NCBI GenBank assembly: GCA_013146195.2
Contig: CM028377.1
Location: 28,996,602-29,060,601 of the forward strand
Origin: Codonopsis lanceolata
Taxonomy: Eukaryota > Streptophyta > Magnoliopsida > Asterales > Campanulaceae
Direction: 5' to 3'
DNA: 64,000 bases
Shown here: piece by piece, positions 34,654-46,798 of the stretch
Layout of the letters: each line of letters starts with the position of its first letter
How positions within the stretch are numbered: position 1 is the stretch's first letter
The notes under the pieces: generated by a model
Told to the model about the DNA's origin: nothing
What the model saw: only the letters and a program-made list of their open reading frames with translations
Database searches by the model: none
Translations under genes and position numbers: made by a program

Positions 34654-35483
34654 CATGATGACTTGCTTCATTAAAGCTAAACTTTTCAATTTACTACAAA
34701 CCCAGTTCAACAACCCATTAAACTTTAAACTTTTTCTTGGAAAAAGTGTCTCTACTACCACAAAAATTATGCTCCACCATTATCTTTCCTTGAGAAATTG
34801 AAGAACAATGACATTTTTTTCTTTTGTGGCCACCCTTGATTTTTTTTCTTTCTTTTCATTTTGTTTGCTTTCAACGGGGCTCTTTTATTATCTTTCCCTT
34901 TTTTTTTTTTTACCAAATCAAGAATATGCACATAAAATGATTCATTCCAAACCAAGCTCTCTTGGAGGGGCGATGGCAAGTGTATAGGCTCGTGGGATAG
35001 GATAATGCGGGCATAAAAAATGAAGTCGAATGGGAGTCATTATGTGCTCTAGGCACACGTCATTCTATAAATGAGCTCAACAGGGACAATAGGGAATTAA
35101 TGTGAAATAAATGGGTAGGATAGAGAAAAAGCTCAAATGGTTCAAAGATAGCCTATATCATACTCTTGTCATACACACATGCCCAAGCCAAGCTTTTAAT
35201 CATTAAACATAACTCTCGTCATCTAGACTCACAATATGATACACATCGACATGCACAACCATCCAATCAACACTTGGGCATTATCCACCGTGAATAAGGT
35301 AATGCTAGTACATGAATCACCATCATATCCTCAACTATGCATATATTAATTTCAAAATTGAGTCTAAGAAAATAATGCAAGCACAAATCAAAGAGCGCCA
35401 AGATGGAGAGGTGAATGATCAAAGCATAAAGAATTAGAGCATTTCAAGCTCAAGATTTTCAAATTTTTCGAAGTTCACCAACC
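34654..35483. other. Intergenic, no gene seen
   Basis: Unassigned sequence with T-rich runs near 34815-34915. No domain was recognised in the short frames. Confidence 0.5.
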
Positions 35484-35488
35484 AAACC

Positions 35489-38400
35489 TGTGACGACCCG
35501 ACCCAGATTCCGGAATAGAATCCCAAGGTCGCGCCGCAAGGACAAGGCAAGAAGGGGACAAGCACTTGCAAATCAGTAGTGCGAGTCAAACAATAGAGTT
35601 ATCCAACTCTAAACAAGAATGTACATCCGTACAAAAATACGGGTCAACAAAAATCGAAGGTGCGTAAGCGTTAATAGAGTGAAGACATGAGCTAATAAAC
35701 TCGAAATAGACACTAAAGAAACCAAGAGAGAGTATTGTCTCGATAGGAGAAAGTACAAAACTCGCGTGCCGCAACATTGCAGACGCGGAACAAATCATCG
35801 GCACTCCAGGCCGGCGTTTCAACAACGACTTAACCTGATATAACAATTACCCACGGCTAAAGCATACCGGGGTTAACCAACAATGAAAACAACTAGAATA
35901 AAGAAAAGCCCCAAAGCTACTGCGTGCCCGGGAGACAACTGAATATAAAACTAAGACTCCGAATAACGGCTCGACACAATACATCGGCCCAAAGAAGAAG
36001 CAAATCAGAACCCAAGTGTTCTACCCGACTGTAAAGTCTAAATAACTTTACAATACAACAAGCTCATAAGAATAGTACAGTATAATAGACAAATCAATGA
36101 TGCTAGATGAGATAGGAATCCACAAGCTACTACTCGGGAATGTCGGCTGCTACAATCACGAACACACGATCGCACGAACTAAGCTCGAGCTATCGATCAG
36201 TTGTTATCTGCTACAATACGATCTACGCGGCCTCAACGTGGCGGACATGTTACTGCAGCTAGAAAACAAAGTACAGGATGAGTCATAATGACTCGATGCG
36301 CTACTACTAAACAATATAACATAATATGAAACATTGTTATAATACTTGTAACAGCGTTACGACGGCGAAACCCATGAAGACGTGTCATATACTTTACAAG
36401 AAATCTCTCCTTCTCACTTACTAAACTGTCCAAACGAACTAGGGTGGGATTCCCTGTTCAACACAAACCAAATGAATTAGAAAGTAATTCTCATGAAAGC
36501 ATTACATGTAAGTATGTATAACTTTTTATATACATGTCAAGTCATTCATGAAACTAGCAAGTATGAACATGTATATTCACATATATGCATATCAAGTCAT
36601 AGAATTATCAAGTATGTATACCTACAGATATACAAACCATGAAATTCAATCATGCGCAATCAAGATAAACATGGTCACTTTCAATCCCATGTCTCAATTA
36701 ACACTTTGTTGTCACATAAGTGCTTGAAATAAATCACATAACAGGAGGATATGTTATAGAGCCGCCGCGGATCTGAAATGAAAAGCGGTTATCACGATTG
36801 TGGGTTGTCGGATGCACGTGAGTGATATATCGACCAAGCACGATAGTATTATTCCAAGCGCCCTAATGGTTACGACAAGGTACTCTTCTCCACTGTGATC
36901 AAATAGTGGAGGGTGGGTGCATGATGATGGGCTGGCGACCCATCACTACCACGAATCTCACAATTCGTGACGGCGATGCATCGTTACCATCGAGACAAGA
37001 CAAGTATGCCAGCTGGACTAATGGAATGACAAGTAGATGTTTACTTGGCACTAAAATCAAGTAGAGAACAAGATCGACAAGAGCGAACTCGTCCATGTTA
37101 AGTAGATGTTTACTCATATAAAATCGAGTAGGAAGCGAGCTCGACAAGAGCGAACTCGTTCAAGACAAGCATGCATGTTATCCACGACATGTTCACGATT
37201 AATAATGTAGATTACAAAAGGAGCTCGATTGAGTCTCAAGTATAAGTGTCAAGCTGTCTACTCAATTATATTCAAGTTCCAAAAGCTAGTAATCTAGTCC
37301 AATGGATTTCTAAGCGTCAAATGATCTCACCACGATCCTAGTAAGGTCCAATCGTTCCTTAATTTGACTCCGTTGAGTCTTCGCTACAATTATTCCCAAA
37401 TAGAATACAAATGCTATATGCATTTCTATCCCTTCTCCATGTTCACAGTTCACATATATCTAGGTCCTTATTTCATTGAGAAACCCTAGTTCAACAAGTT
37501 CACCATTCCACCTATTAGTGAAATCTAAGTTCAATACATGTACACTAACCAACTTTCAATAGGTCATTAAGACATTCAAGAATAAATCATGCATTGTTTG
37601 AGCCAAGATATGAAATATGTTTCATAAGTCATATAATGCCGATAAAACCACAAAGTAATCAAAAGTAATATATACTTCAAGTCGAAAATGAAAAATATGC
37701 TTATTAAGTCATATTCAATAAATAAGTAAGAATACCAAATCACAATTTATATAATTCTCAAGGTTTACCTAGATTGTCTAGGCTCACTAAATAACAAGAT
37801 TATATCCTTAGAGTCTTTCTCTTTAGGATAGTATTTCATCCCAAAATCTCAAATCCATTAAGGTTTATGTAATAGTCATAAACCACTATTGCCACATTCA
37901 AGTCCTTGAAGCCATACGATAACTTACGTTGCAATACTATGAGACCTCGTTGAGGTTTTCTAAGTTAAAGTACCAAGTAGTACACTCACATGATAAGACC
38001 CATGGGTTGTAGTCTAGGTTCTAAAGATGTCCGTGCGATACTATTTCATAAGGTCAAGGCAATACTAGCATGCTTTGGATAACAACTTGATTATCTTTGC
38101 AACTCTACGAGTAGACTCTATATATAGAGTACTAGATCATAACCCATCAAAATTTGTTATTTAGGAGATTCTCTAATTCACCATCTCAGATTCCCCGAGA
38201 TGATCCCAATATTCCCAATCAAGTCCTTAAACAAGTTAGGGTGCATTCACACATACATGGCGACTCTAGTGAGTCGGAGTTCCCACATCAATAACCCCAA
38301 ATCCATAGGATCCAAAACATGGGTAGATCAAGTTTCTACAAGTCTTACAATCCTTTTTTAACCCTTTTTATAAATCAATTAGGACTACAATACCAAGCCA

Positions 38401-40231
38401 AACATGACCTCAGTCTATCGATGACCCAAATTCTACAATTTGAAACCCTAGCATAGAACTTTCTCTACGGCTCTCAATTGCAATTACTTCCTTCACGAGA
38501 GTTGTTCCTAAACACATTTGGGACATTATTCATGTTTTACTCAAGTCCAAATTATTAACTTATAGGGCAGCCCCAATAAATTCAGATTTCAAACCTAAAA
38601 ATGACAATTTCTCAACATCTTGCAAATGTAATTAATTCCTTCACGAGAACTACTCCTAGGCATATTTAGAACAACATTCATGCTTGAACTAAATCCAAAT
38701 TAATAAGTTAACATGGAAGCCCCAAATTTTCAGATTTCTATCTTGTTGAAATGAAGATTTCTACTTCACAAAAAGTCTTCCTAATCATGTATACAACAAC
38801 TATTATGAAGGGAGTATGCCCTAATATTAAACCTACAAATTTTCTGGGTTTGAAAACGTACCTTAAGCCTTAGATTAATGGATGCATGAAGAAATAAATC
38901 AAGGATAAACGTAGAGGAGAGTAAGAGCTTCGAAAGGGCGGTCTCGAAAGTCCGATCGGGTCACCGAAGCTCCGGCAATCGATCAATGAAGGTGGAGTGT
39001 TCTTGAGTCTCCTTCTCTCTCTAAACCCAGCAAACTATCATACGTAAGATGGAAAATGGCTGAAATGGTTGGGATGGTGAAGTCACAAACTTGGCTCAAT
39101 CCAAGTGAAAGGGTTATGTGACTTCTCATTGGTCAATAAATGTCTACTATTGATAAATAATCATCAAAGGCTTGGATTGAGTCTCCCTTGGTCAACATAA
39201 GTGAGATTAAGTGATTTGGGTCAGGTCCGTTTGGTCGGACTTGAGGTCAAGGGTGCAAGGAACAATGCCACATTTCATCAAAAATCCTGAAATGCTGGAA
39301 ATCAGGGCAATGCTACTGACCAGTCAACTTGTAAAATCTACCACAAACCACTAACAACTACGATTGAGGTAATTTTTGATTTTTCTGAAACTAGACTCTT
39401 TAAAATACAATTTAGCATTTTAAATTTCTCAATTCGGACTTGTATTCATCAAAATACAGTCCCTCCAAGTTCATTTTAACATTCTGAATTCTCAAAACAT
39501 AACACAGACATAGCCATAATACGTGGCCTATTTGAGGCCCTTAAACACATTGGAAAATTATGAAAATTTACAGGGATTAACTTAACATATGTAGGTAACA
39601 CACACTAAAATTTAAGCCAATTCTCTTTAGTAGATTGGTACCAGAATTTTCCCGAAATTTGCCCAGGAACAAGACTAAATCTGTGAAGTAATAAGTTGGT
39701 CATTTTATTTCCAATTAACAAGTCCACCAACAAGGATGGTTAAACATGAAAGAACTAGTAACCTTGGTATAGAATTCAACCCACATGAACCACAAGTAAT
39801 CATGGACAAGTCTCTAAGGCAAAGGAATGCATTCATGCATCCTAATTTCCAAATGTTCAAATACAAGCAAGAAGTGTCTCAACCTCAAAGTTAAACTTCC
39901 AATGGTTTTAGTAATGACCAAGAAAATGTAGAAATCATACCAAGACTCTTTAAGACTTAGTTAAGAGTTAAGGAAGCTAAGGCGATACACAAAGCTACCA
40001 CGAAAATGCATACAAAGTATAAAAATCTTATAAGACAACCAATACTCCACTAAAAGAACTAGAACTAAGATATATATGTTAGGTTTATTTCTAGTAGGTT
40101 AAGCAACAATAATGATCATGGTAAGTAACCAAAGTTTGGGTTCTCTTACTAACAAAAAGCCAACAAGAACGTTATGGCCATTTGATATGCAAAACAAGGA
40201 AGTCAAACACACGAAGGTCCAGGGTCTTACA
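35489..40231. repeat. Solo LTR of 4.74 kb (Ty3/gypsy-like)
   Basis: Begins TGTGACGACCCGACCC and ends GGGTCTTACA, with the exact 5-bp duplication AAACC on both sides (35484-35488 and 40232-40236). The left 150 bp resemble the LTR of the gag-only array at 57527 (CCCGACCC..., ATCCCAAGGTCG, AGTAGTGCGAGT). It carries the motif GATGAGTCATAATGACTC at about 36278-36295 and a diverged GAAACTAGACTC word near 39385. No gag or pol frame is present; the short ORFs at 35586, 36097, 36233 and 36899 are chance frames. Very long LTRs are known in some plant gypsy lineages. Confidence 0.85.
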
Positions 40232-40236
40232 AAACC

Positions 40237-42089
40237 ATACTCCTAAACTTAAAGTAAAAGGAGAAAGGAAGGGAAGAAAACTCCCTCAAAGATTATTTCT
40301 TATGGAGTCCGAGTCGAAAATATCCACTCTAATGATCTCCACAAGCTAGCAACAACCTACTATGAAGCGCTAACCCTTGCTTCAAGTCAAGCTGAATAGA
40401 AAAGGGTAGGAGCACAATTATAGAATCAAAAGAAAAGAAAATCTTTTTGTGTGGGGACACTATGTACACCTCCTTACAAACCCACAAACTCGGCACGACT
40501 TTAAAAAGTGACTCAACATACAAAACATATAAATACAAAAACATGTAAACTAACAAAAAAAAACATGTTAAAATTACAAATACCTTCGCTTGGTATCGAC
40601 ATTAGCTTATAGGAGAAAAAAATTAAACCATTCCTTGGAAACGGTGCCAAAAACACGATGTGCCCATAAACGCATCTCGTACAAGAATACTCGGCCGTCC
40701 AAGTAAAAAAGTGTACATAAGTACGAGCTATCGATCCCACAGAGAATGTACGTAATTTTAACTCCAACTAAGTACCAAAATTGGGCTTACTAATTATATT
40801 TGAGCTAAAAGTAAATTAATTAAAAACAAACAATCTAAAAAATCTAAGAAAGCAATTAAAATTACACTAACGCGCAAGTGGTTTGGCAACAACAAATCAT
40901 GATTAAAAAGATAGGAGTGCAAAATTTATAGTCTAGCCGGTGTCTAATTTAATCTAATGTTTACTTTTCTTTAACCCAAGTCTTGGTAATCGGATGCATG
41001 AAATTAGTTAACTACGTGCTCTCGCATCTTATAGCAACCATAATCTTCTCGACCTTGTGAATGGCTAAGGTGGATTGATCGTGTGTCAAAACAAGCACCC
41101 ACTGACTATCTACGTACGATCTCCTCTCGGTCTCACGAAACGCAAACAATTATTGTGATTTTTGGAATTAATAGGACAAGCTCTCGCTACGGATCCTATA
41201 ATTCTAGTGATCATCTAATGGTGGCTAAACCATCAAAAGCATTAAGAACACACAATAATAACGAAGCACATGAGTAATACTTCGCAAAAATATATTCTCT
41301 CTATTTTTCTACAAATCATGTCAGTAGTCGATTAATTATTGGTGATCCAATAAACTCCAAAAATCATGTACATCATCAATAACCCATTTACTTCATCAAC
41401 TTATAATCAAACGCTAGGTTTAGGAATCATATAATCATCATATCAAAGTCCAAGCTTACACAATGAACCTCCCTAACATACATTACAAATCATAGAAATC
41501 ATCCTACACATGTTTCTTAGCAAGTTCACTCTTAACTTGAAATAAAATCACACAAAACATGCATATGTAATCATTGACCTCAAATAGCACCCTTGTTTTC
41601 CTTAGGGTTAATGAGCACCAAAAATCATATAAGAAGAGTATAGTAGCTTACCTACAATCACCACTTCAAGCAACTAAAACAACCATGCAAAGGGTGGAAT
41701 GGGTTCTCCTCATCTTCCTCTTCACTTCTACGGTTTGGATTTGTAGATGGACTCCTCAAGCCTTGGCCACCATTGTTGAACACTCAAGAACCTCTCAAGA
41801 ACTCTCTCAAACCTTCAAGGAGTATTCAGCCACGTTTTTGGAGGGAGATGGCAGAAAATGGGAGGCTTAGTGGGTGTGTTTGGTCACCCTATGACTGAAA
41901 ATGTGAATGGGAGGAGTGGCCAATGCATGTTGATCGATGTCTCTCCTTGCCAAGTGCCTTCCATGCACTCAAAAACTCCCACAAGATGTGAGGCATGCAA
42001 TGGTTGATAGTTAGGATGGTTTAAGAACTGAATATGGGGAGTTTATCATTAAGGGTAGGTGTGTGATTGACCAAAAAGAAAGTCTAACA
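40237..42089 (-). repeat. LTR-like region, possible minus-strand gypsy LTR
   Basis: Near 40632-40650 the text GGAAACGGTGCCAAAAACA resembles a degraded copy of the sequence that adjoins LTRs primed by Asp-tRNA, read on the minus strand. It is followed by CGATCCCACAGAGA, common in such LTRs. The sequence to about 41880 would be the LTR. Boundaries and a partner LTR are not visible. ORFs at 41083 and 41574 have no recognised domain. Confidence 0.4.
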
Positions 42090-42857
42090 CACAATGAGTG
42101 GTCAACTATAGTAGACCAGAATTTGGGTCATTTTACAAAATGTTCCTGTACCGAAATACACGTCCTAAAATTACACAAAAGGTATGGTTAGAAATCTCTA
42201 TGAGTCTAGTTTCTAACGCATCAAACGAATCCGAATTCCGAGTTTCCTACACAAAGTTATGGCCAAAATACTACAGACCTATCGTGGCCTTTGGAAATAC
42301 GCGAATTTCCAAAAATCAAACTCGAGCGTGTGTAAACGTTTACACGACCACTCAAAAATAATTCTAAGTTAATTCCCCAAGGTCCCCTAGTCATCTAGGG
42401 TCAAAATAATACCAACCGAAAAAGTCGTACGAAGAAGAAGAACGACAAGAAGTAAAGTAGCAATCAAACTGTCGATTCGACAAGCATTCAAACAAGATTT
42501 AAATCATGTTAAGGATGTTATGAATGATATCTAATACTTACATAAATGCATCCATCTATAAGTCTAACACATCTAAACATGTTATTTAATCATCATGAAA
42601 AGATCTAGGACCAAATCGAGGTCAGAAACACAAAACCCGAGTAAACTCTCAATCGCGTCGCATTTCGACTATCGTCGAGTTACGACTTGTGACTTTAGCA
42701 AGTTAACAACTAAATGACATCTCTGAAAAGTATTTTGGTCTTAATGTGATCTCTCATACACATCTAGACTCTCTCAGAAATCAAATAAGCGATCAACAAG
42801 GGAAGAAGTGCGAGCATTGCACGCAATTCAAGCTAACCGGGAATCGGGGTCTTACAG
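42090..42857 (-). repeat. Gypsy-like LTR fragment inserted in a copia gag
   Basis: It ends GGGGTCTTACA at 42857, the same terminus as the 4.74-kb solo LTR. The word CTAGTTTCTAACGCATCAAA at about 42209-42228 is the inverse of the one in the LTR at 28439. The left end is not recognised, so it is truncated or only partly visible. Confidence 0.55.
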
Positions 42858-43267
42858 AGAGGGTGGCCATAGGTTAATTGTAAGGAGGGTTCTGGAAGAT
42901 CGTAGTCATCAATTATTGTTTTGGTATCTTGAGTTTTTCCATTCTTACTATCAGAGGTGGAATCAGTCATGATGGGCAATAAAGAGAAAGTTTAAAATCT
43001 AGAATTGGTTTTAAAGTGATAAGAGAAACAAGAGAGTTACCAGGAGAAAGGAAACGGAAGCAGATTTTGGAATCAAAGTTCAATGCTCTGATACCATGGT
43101 CAAATACAAAACTGAATGAATCCTATTGTTGGGTAATTGGAATTTACAGATTAAGTAATTCCTTGAATTGAAGAATTTTGAGAAGAAGAATTAGTCTTAT
43201 ATGTATTGTCTCTTACAGTAACGAAGAAGAAACAAAGCTATATATAAAAACAGTAACTAACCTAACA
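42858..43267 (-). mobile_element. Copia 5' end: short LTR, primer site and start of gag
   Basis: Read on the minus strand: a 171-bp LTR (43267-43097) begins TGTTAGGTTAGTTACTG, contains TTTTATATATAGC and ends TTTGACCA. The primer site TGGTATCAGAGC (43096-43085) follows directly. A gag start at 42970 reads MTDSTSDSKNGKTQ and continues to about 42858, where a gypsy LTR interrupts it. It lies about 150 bp downstream of the P450 stop codon in the same orientation. Confidence 0.75.
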
Positions 43268-43417
43268 AACTCCAATAAGAAGAATGATTAACGAAATTAC
43301 ACTCGCTTCCCCTTAACTTAAGTAGACACAAATAATTAGGAGCTTATGACTGGTTGCCCCTGCACTTTGTTCTGTGCCATGAATATCAACAGAATAGCTT
43401 CATATCATTTAGAAACT

Positions 43418-45125
43418 TCATTCTTTGCGTAGGCGATAATTGGGAATAGCCAATAGATGATTAGCTCTAGTAACTACGAGACCAAACTCCTCAGTCATGT
43501 CCAATTCTGTTGGCGAAGTATTATTCGGAAGTTCCCAATCAAAGCAGTGCACCAACTGAGCCACCACTAGCTGAACCATTGTTAGGCCTAATTGCATTCC
43601 GGGACATCCCCTTCTCCCTGAGCCAAATGGGAGAAGCTGGAAATCACGTCCCCGAAGATCTATGTCACTTCCAACAAATCTCTCTGGGAAGAACTTCTCG
43701 GGTTCAACCCAAACATTTGGGTCTCGTCCGATGGCCCATACATTTACCATTACTCGCGACTTCTTAGGTATATGGTAGCCATCAATGGTGCAGTCCTCCA
43801 TGGCCTCGTGGGGAAGAAGTAGCGGTGCCACAGGATGGAGCCTAAAGGATTCCTTTACAACTATATCCAAGTATTTTAATTTCTCTAAGTCTGATTCCTC
43901 AACCATCCTTTCCAAGCCTACTACTTCTTCCAACTCTTTTTGAACTTTCTTCATCACTCGCGGATGCTTTATAAGATCTGCCATTAGCCAATCAATCGCT
44001 GTTGCCGATGTGTCCATTGATGCAGCAAGCATATCCTGCCAAGAAATTAAGTTCACACATTCAATGTAATAAAAACAATGGCGTCAAGTTCAAATCAGAG
44101 TTAAATGGAAATACCAAATCAAATTCATGAACACCTTTAGTAGCTAAAATGTTTTAAAGAGAATATACTCCCTCCATTCCTTGACTATTTTTTTTTTGGA
44201 ATTGACGAAAAAAAAGAACAATTATTTAGGAACGAAAGAGAGTGATCACCAGCATGGTAGCTTTAATATGGGCGCGATCAATCTGAAAATCTCCTCCACC
44301 AGATTTCATTATGGACAGCATGGTATCAACAAAATCTTTTGTATTCCCTTGTTCCTTTGATTCATCATGCTCATCAATAATCTTCTCAAAGAATTCATCA
44401 AACACATGGGCAACAACCTTCATGCGCCGCGTTAATCCTTGAAGATCAAGCTTGCCAATGTACGGAAAGTAATCGGCGAGATTAGGAGCCGCAGCTAATT
44501 GCATACCTTCTTTAATAACGGCTTTAAACCCCTTCTCACTAAACTCTTCCTCCTTGTACTTCTTCCCAAAAATCATAAGACAGCTCATATCTGCATTCAT
44601 GGAAGCAACCTTCGCACTAAGATCAACGGTAAAGCGTTCCCGAGCTGCTTGTTCGAGTGATTCAACAAGAATGCAAAGCTCTTCCTTTCTCATGGGTTGA
44701 AACGATTTGATCCTGAGGCTACTAAGCAACTCTATGGTGATCAACTTGCGCATGTCGCGCCAAAAACTACCGTATGGGGAGAAGGACATATTTCTTTGGT
44801 TGTACGATATTTGCTTCGCGGCCTCGTGTGGAGGCCTACTAGCGAAAACGAGATCATGAGTTTTCAGGATTTGTTCAGCATGATGAGGTGATGAGATGAT
44901 GATTATGGGTACGAAGCCGAAACGCATGTACATAATGGGTCCATATTTTTGGGCTAGTTTACACAAATTTTGGTGAGCATTTTTACCTACGAGATGAAGG
45001 TGACCTAAAATGGGAATCCCTCTTGGACTCGGAGGTAAGTTTTTGTGTTTGTTTTTCTTTAGCCATGATTGTAGGAACAAAGTAAGCACAATCACTGCAA
45101 AGTACACTATCCATGTCCATGCCAT
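43418..45125 (-). CDS. Cytochrome P450, CYP736A-type (two exons)
   Basis: Exon 1 is 45125-44250 and exon 2 is 44035-43418, joined at phase 0 into a 497-residue protein, the usual length. Plant P450s of this type are ER-anchored monooxygenases of specialised metabolism fed by a P450 reductase. The N-terminus is a hydrophobic anchor (about residues 3-22), then the proline hinge LPPSPRG (30-36). The I-helix reads AASMDTS (296-302); having Ser where most P450s have Gly is usual in CYP736/CYP750. The K-helix ExxR is ESFR (354-357), PERF is at 409-412, and the heme loop FGSGRRGCPG (429-438) places the heme-thiolate Cys at 436. All key residues are present and no frame break is seen. Met at 45125 is chosen because the protein then begins directly with the anchor; an in-frame Met at 45176 would add 17 residues of no family likeness. 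Substrate cannot be deduced. Confidence 0.93.
44036..44249 (-). other. P450 intron (214 bp)
   Basis: GT at 44249-44248 and AG at 44037-44036; phase 0, between ...IKATML and DMLAASMDTS. This is the conserved single intron of CYP71-clan genes. A MITE occupies its donor-proximal part. Confidence 0.9.
44168..44242. mobile_element. Miniature Stowaway MITE inside the P450 intron
   Basis: Left end CTCCCTCCATTCCTTGACTA; the right end read on the other strand is CTCTCTTTCGTTCC. TA precedes it (44166-44167); TG, perhaps a mutated TA, follows. At 75 bp it is probably internally deleted. Its right end is only about 7 bases from the intron donor. Confidence 0.7.
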
Positions 45126-45310
45126 AGATAACATATATGATGAAGTTGAGCTAAGTGCATACATATATACATACATATATATGTGGAGAGAGAGAGAGAG
45201 TTGAACCTAGTGGAGAGGGTGAACCCAATGGTATCTACAATTATAAATCTTTCAAGAGGTATATTCCTCATGCCACGTTATCAGCTTATATATATTTTTT
45301 CCATAAACCT
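45126..45310 (-). promoter_or_regulatory. P450 promoter and leader region
   Basis: On the minus strand a TATA-like AAATATATATAAGC lies at about 45284-45297, some 160 bases before the start codon. An ACGTGGC (ABRE/G-box-like) word is just downstream of it at 45272-45278. The leader includes a CT/GA run near 45186-45200 and a TA-rich stretch just before the start codon. Roles are inferred from position. Confidence 0.4.
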
Positions 45311-46798
45311 ATTTTCCGCTATATATAAATCCATAAAAGCTTTATAGCATGAACCAATAATTAATTTTTTTCAATATACATTTATTTTCAAAAATAAATA
45401 TATCATTTTAAAACATAAATATTTTAACAAAATGAGATATATCTGATTAATGTGCTCGCTAGGCTACGAAGCCAACACTTGTTCCTCCCTCCTTGTGTCA
45501 CCCGTGTGCTTATGTTGTTAGATTCGGGTCGATCTGTGGGTTTTAGACTCATTTGTCAGTTTTTTTTTTTGCCTTTTTCTCTCACACTTTGACTCATTTT
45601 TTATTGTGTAATACACGGTTTTTATTGATGGGTTACTCACTCCATCAGCCTTCTTTTTATTATTTTTGGGGATCCGTCTTATGGATTTAGGATCCATAAG
45701 ACTGTCTTGCACAAGGTTTTACGTTATTTTTATTATTTAAAGTTATATTGATTGTCTTTAAAATAGAAATATAACATTTATTTTGTATACTATGAATTAC
45801 GTGTTTTAGAATTTCTTAAACACACTACAAATATAATTCTATGTTTTACATGGTTAATTAAAACATGACACTCATTTAAAGAAGAGACATTAATAAAAAT
45901 GTTGAATCACAAGAAAGAGTAAATCTTTTATAAGACGATCTTATAGATCTTAATTCGTAAACCGAAACTTCATTCTCTCACAACTTAACTTACGCACCAA
46001 CTCACGGTGAGTTAGGTAAGGAGGATCCGTCTTACAAACAATATACGTAACACCGTCCTACCTAAATTTTTACCCCCATGAAACTACATTTCAAAAGAAT
46101 ATTCGTTTATAGAAAGAAAAAAAATTGAGTTTTAAAATACTACACTAAACAAGGCCGGCCACCGATTGAAGAAATCTACAAGGTACATGAGGACATGAAA
46201 GAGAAACAAAGTACAAACTTAGTGAAGATCGATTAATTGATGAAAACAAAATGAAATTGAGCTTTCAAAATAAAATAATATTATAATTATTAAATTTGTA
46301 TTAAATTTTCAATATAAAATATAATAATAGAATTTTAAATCTACAAGCAAAATGAAGTTGAGCTTTCAACATTGTCATTGTTGATTCCTACTTGCGAACA
46401 AAGTGATGGATCTTGTTCAAGTTTGACAAGTGGTTTTATCATCCACACTTTTTAAATTATTGTCATTTTTGAATTTTTTTAATCAAAATAATTATTTTTA
46501 ATTAAAAATTTAACATATATTTTTCTATTTTTTAAAAACTATAAAAAAACGTAATTCGGCATAATTTGTAATTATTCTTAAGTACAAGGATTTAGAATAT
46601 GTTTTATGATTTAGAATAATATATTGTTCGATTGAGTCATTGATGTTTTCCATGTCTATTTGATCTTAGCTGTTGTTCGATTGAGTCATTGTTTGTTGTG
46701 TCTTCACAATAACCTTGTACATTAATTAAGGTTATTAATCAATTTAATAAGAAACTATGTTACTCCAGATTTATAATATCAAAACTTATCAATATAAT
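45311..46798. other. Intergenic, AT-rich, no gene seen
   Basis: No coding region is supported. Words such as GGATCCGTCTTA near 45671 and again near 46021, with CATAAGAC/TATAAGAC words nearby, suggest a degraded repeat, but boundaries could not be set. Confidence 0.5.

Noticed and set aside
36097..37147. Several 60-80 residue frames
   Set aside because: All fall inside the 4.74-kb solo LTR and have no domain.
43510..43767. Plus-strand frame inside the P450 second exon
   Set aside because: Antisense shadow of the conserved heme-binding exon.
45126..45176. Upstream in-frame Met codons of the P450
   Set aside because: The 17 extra residues do not resemble P450 N-termini and would put polar residues before the membrane anchor.
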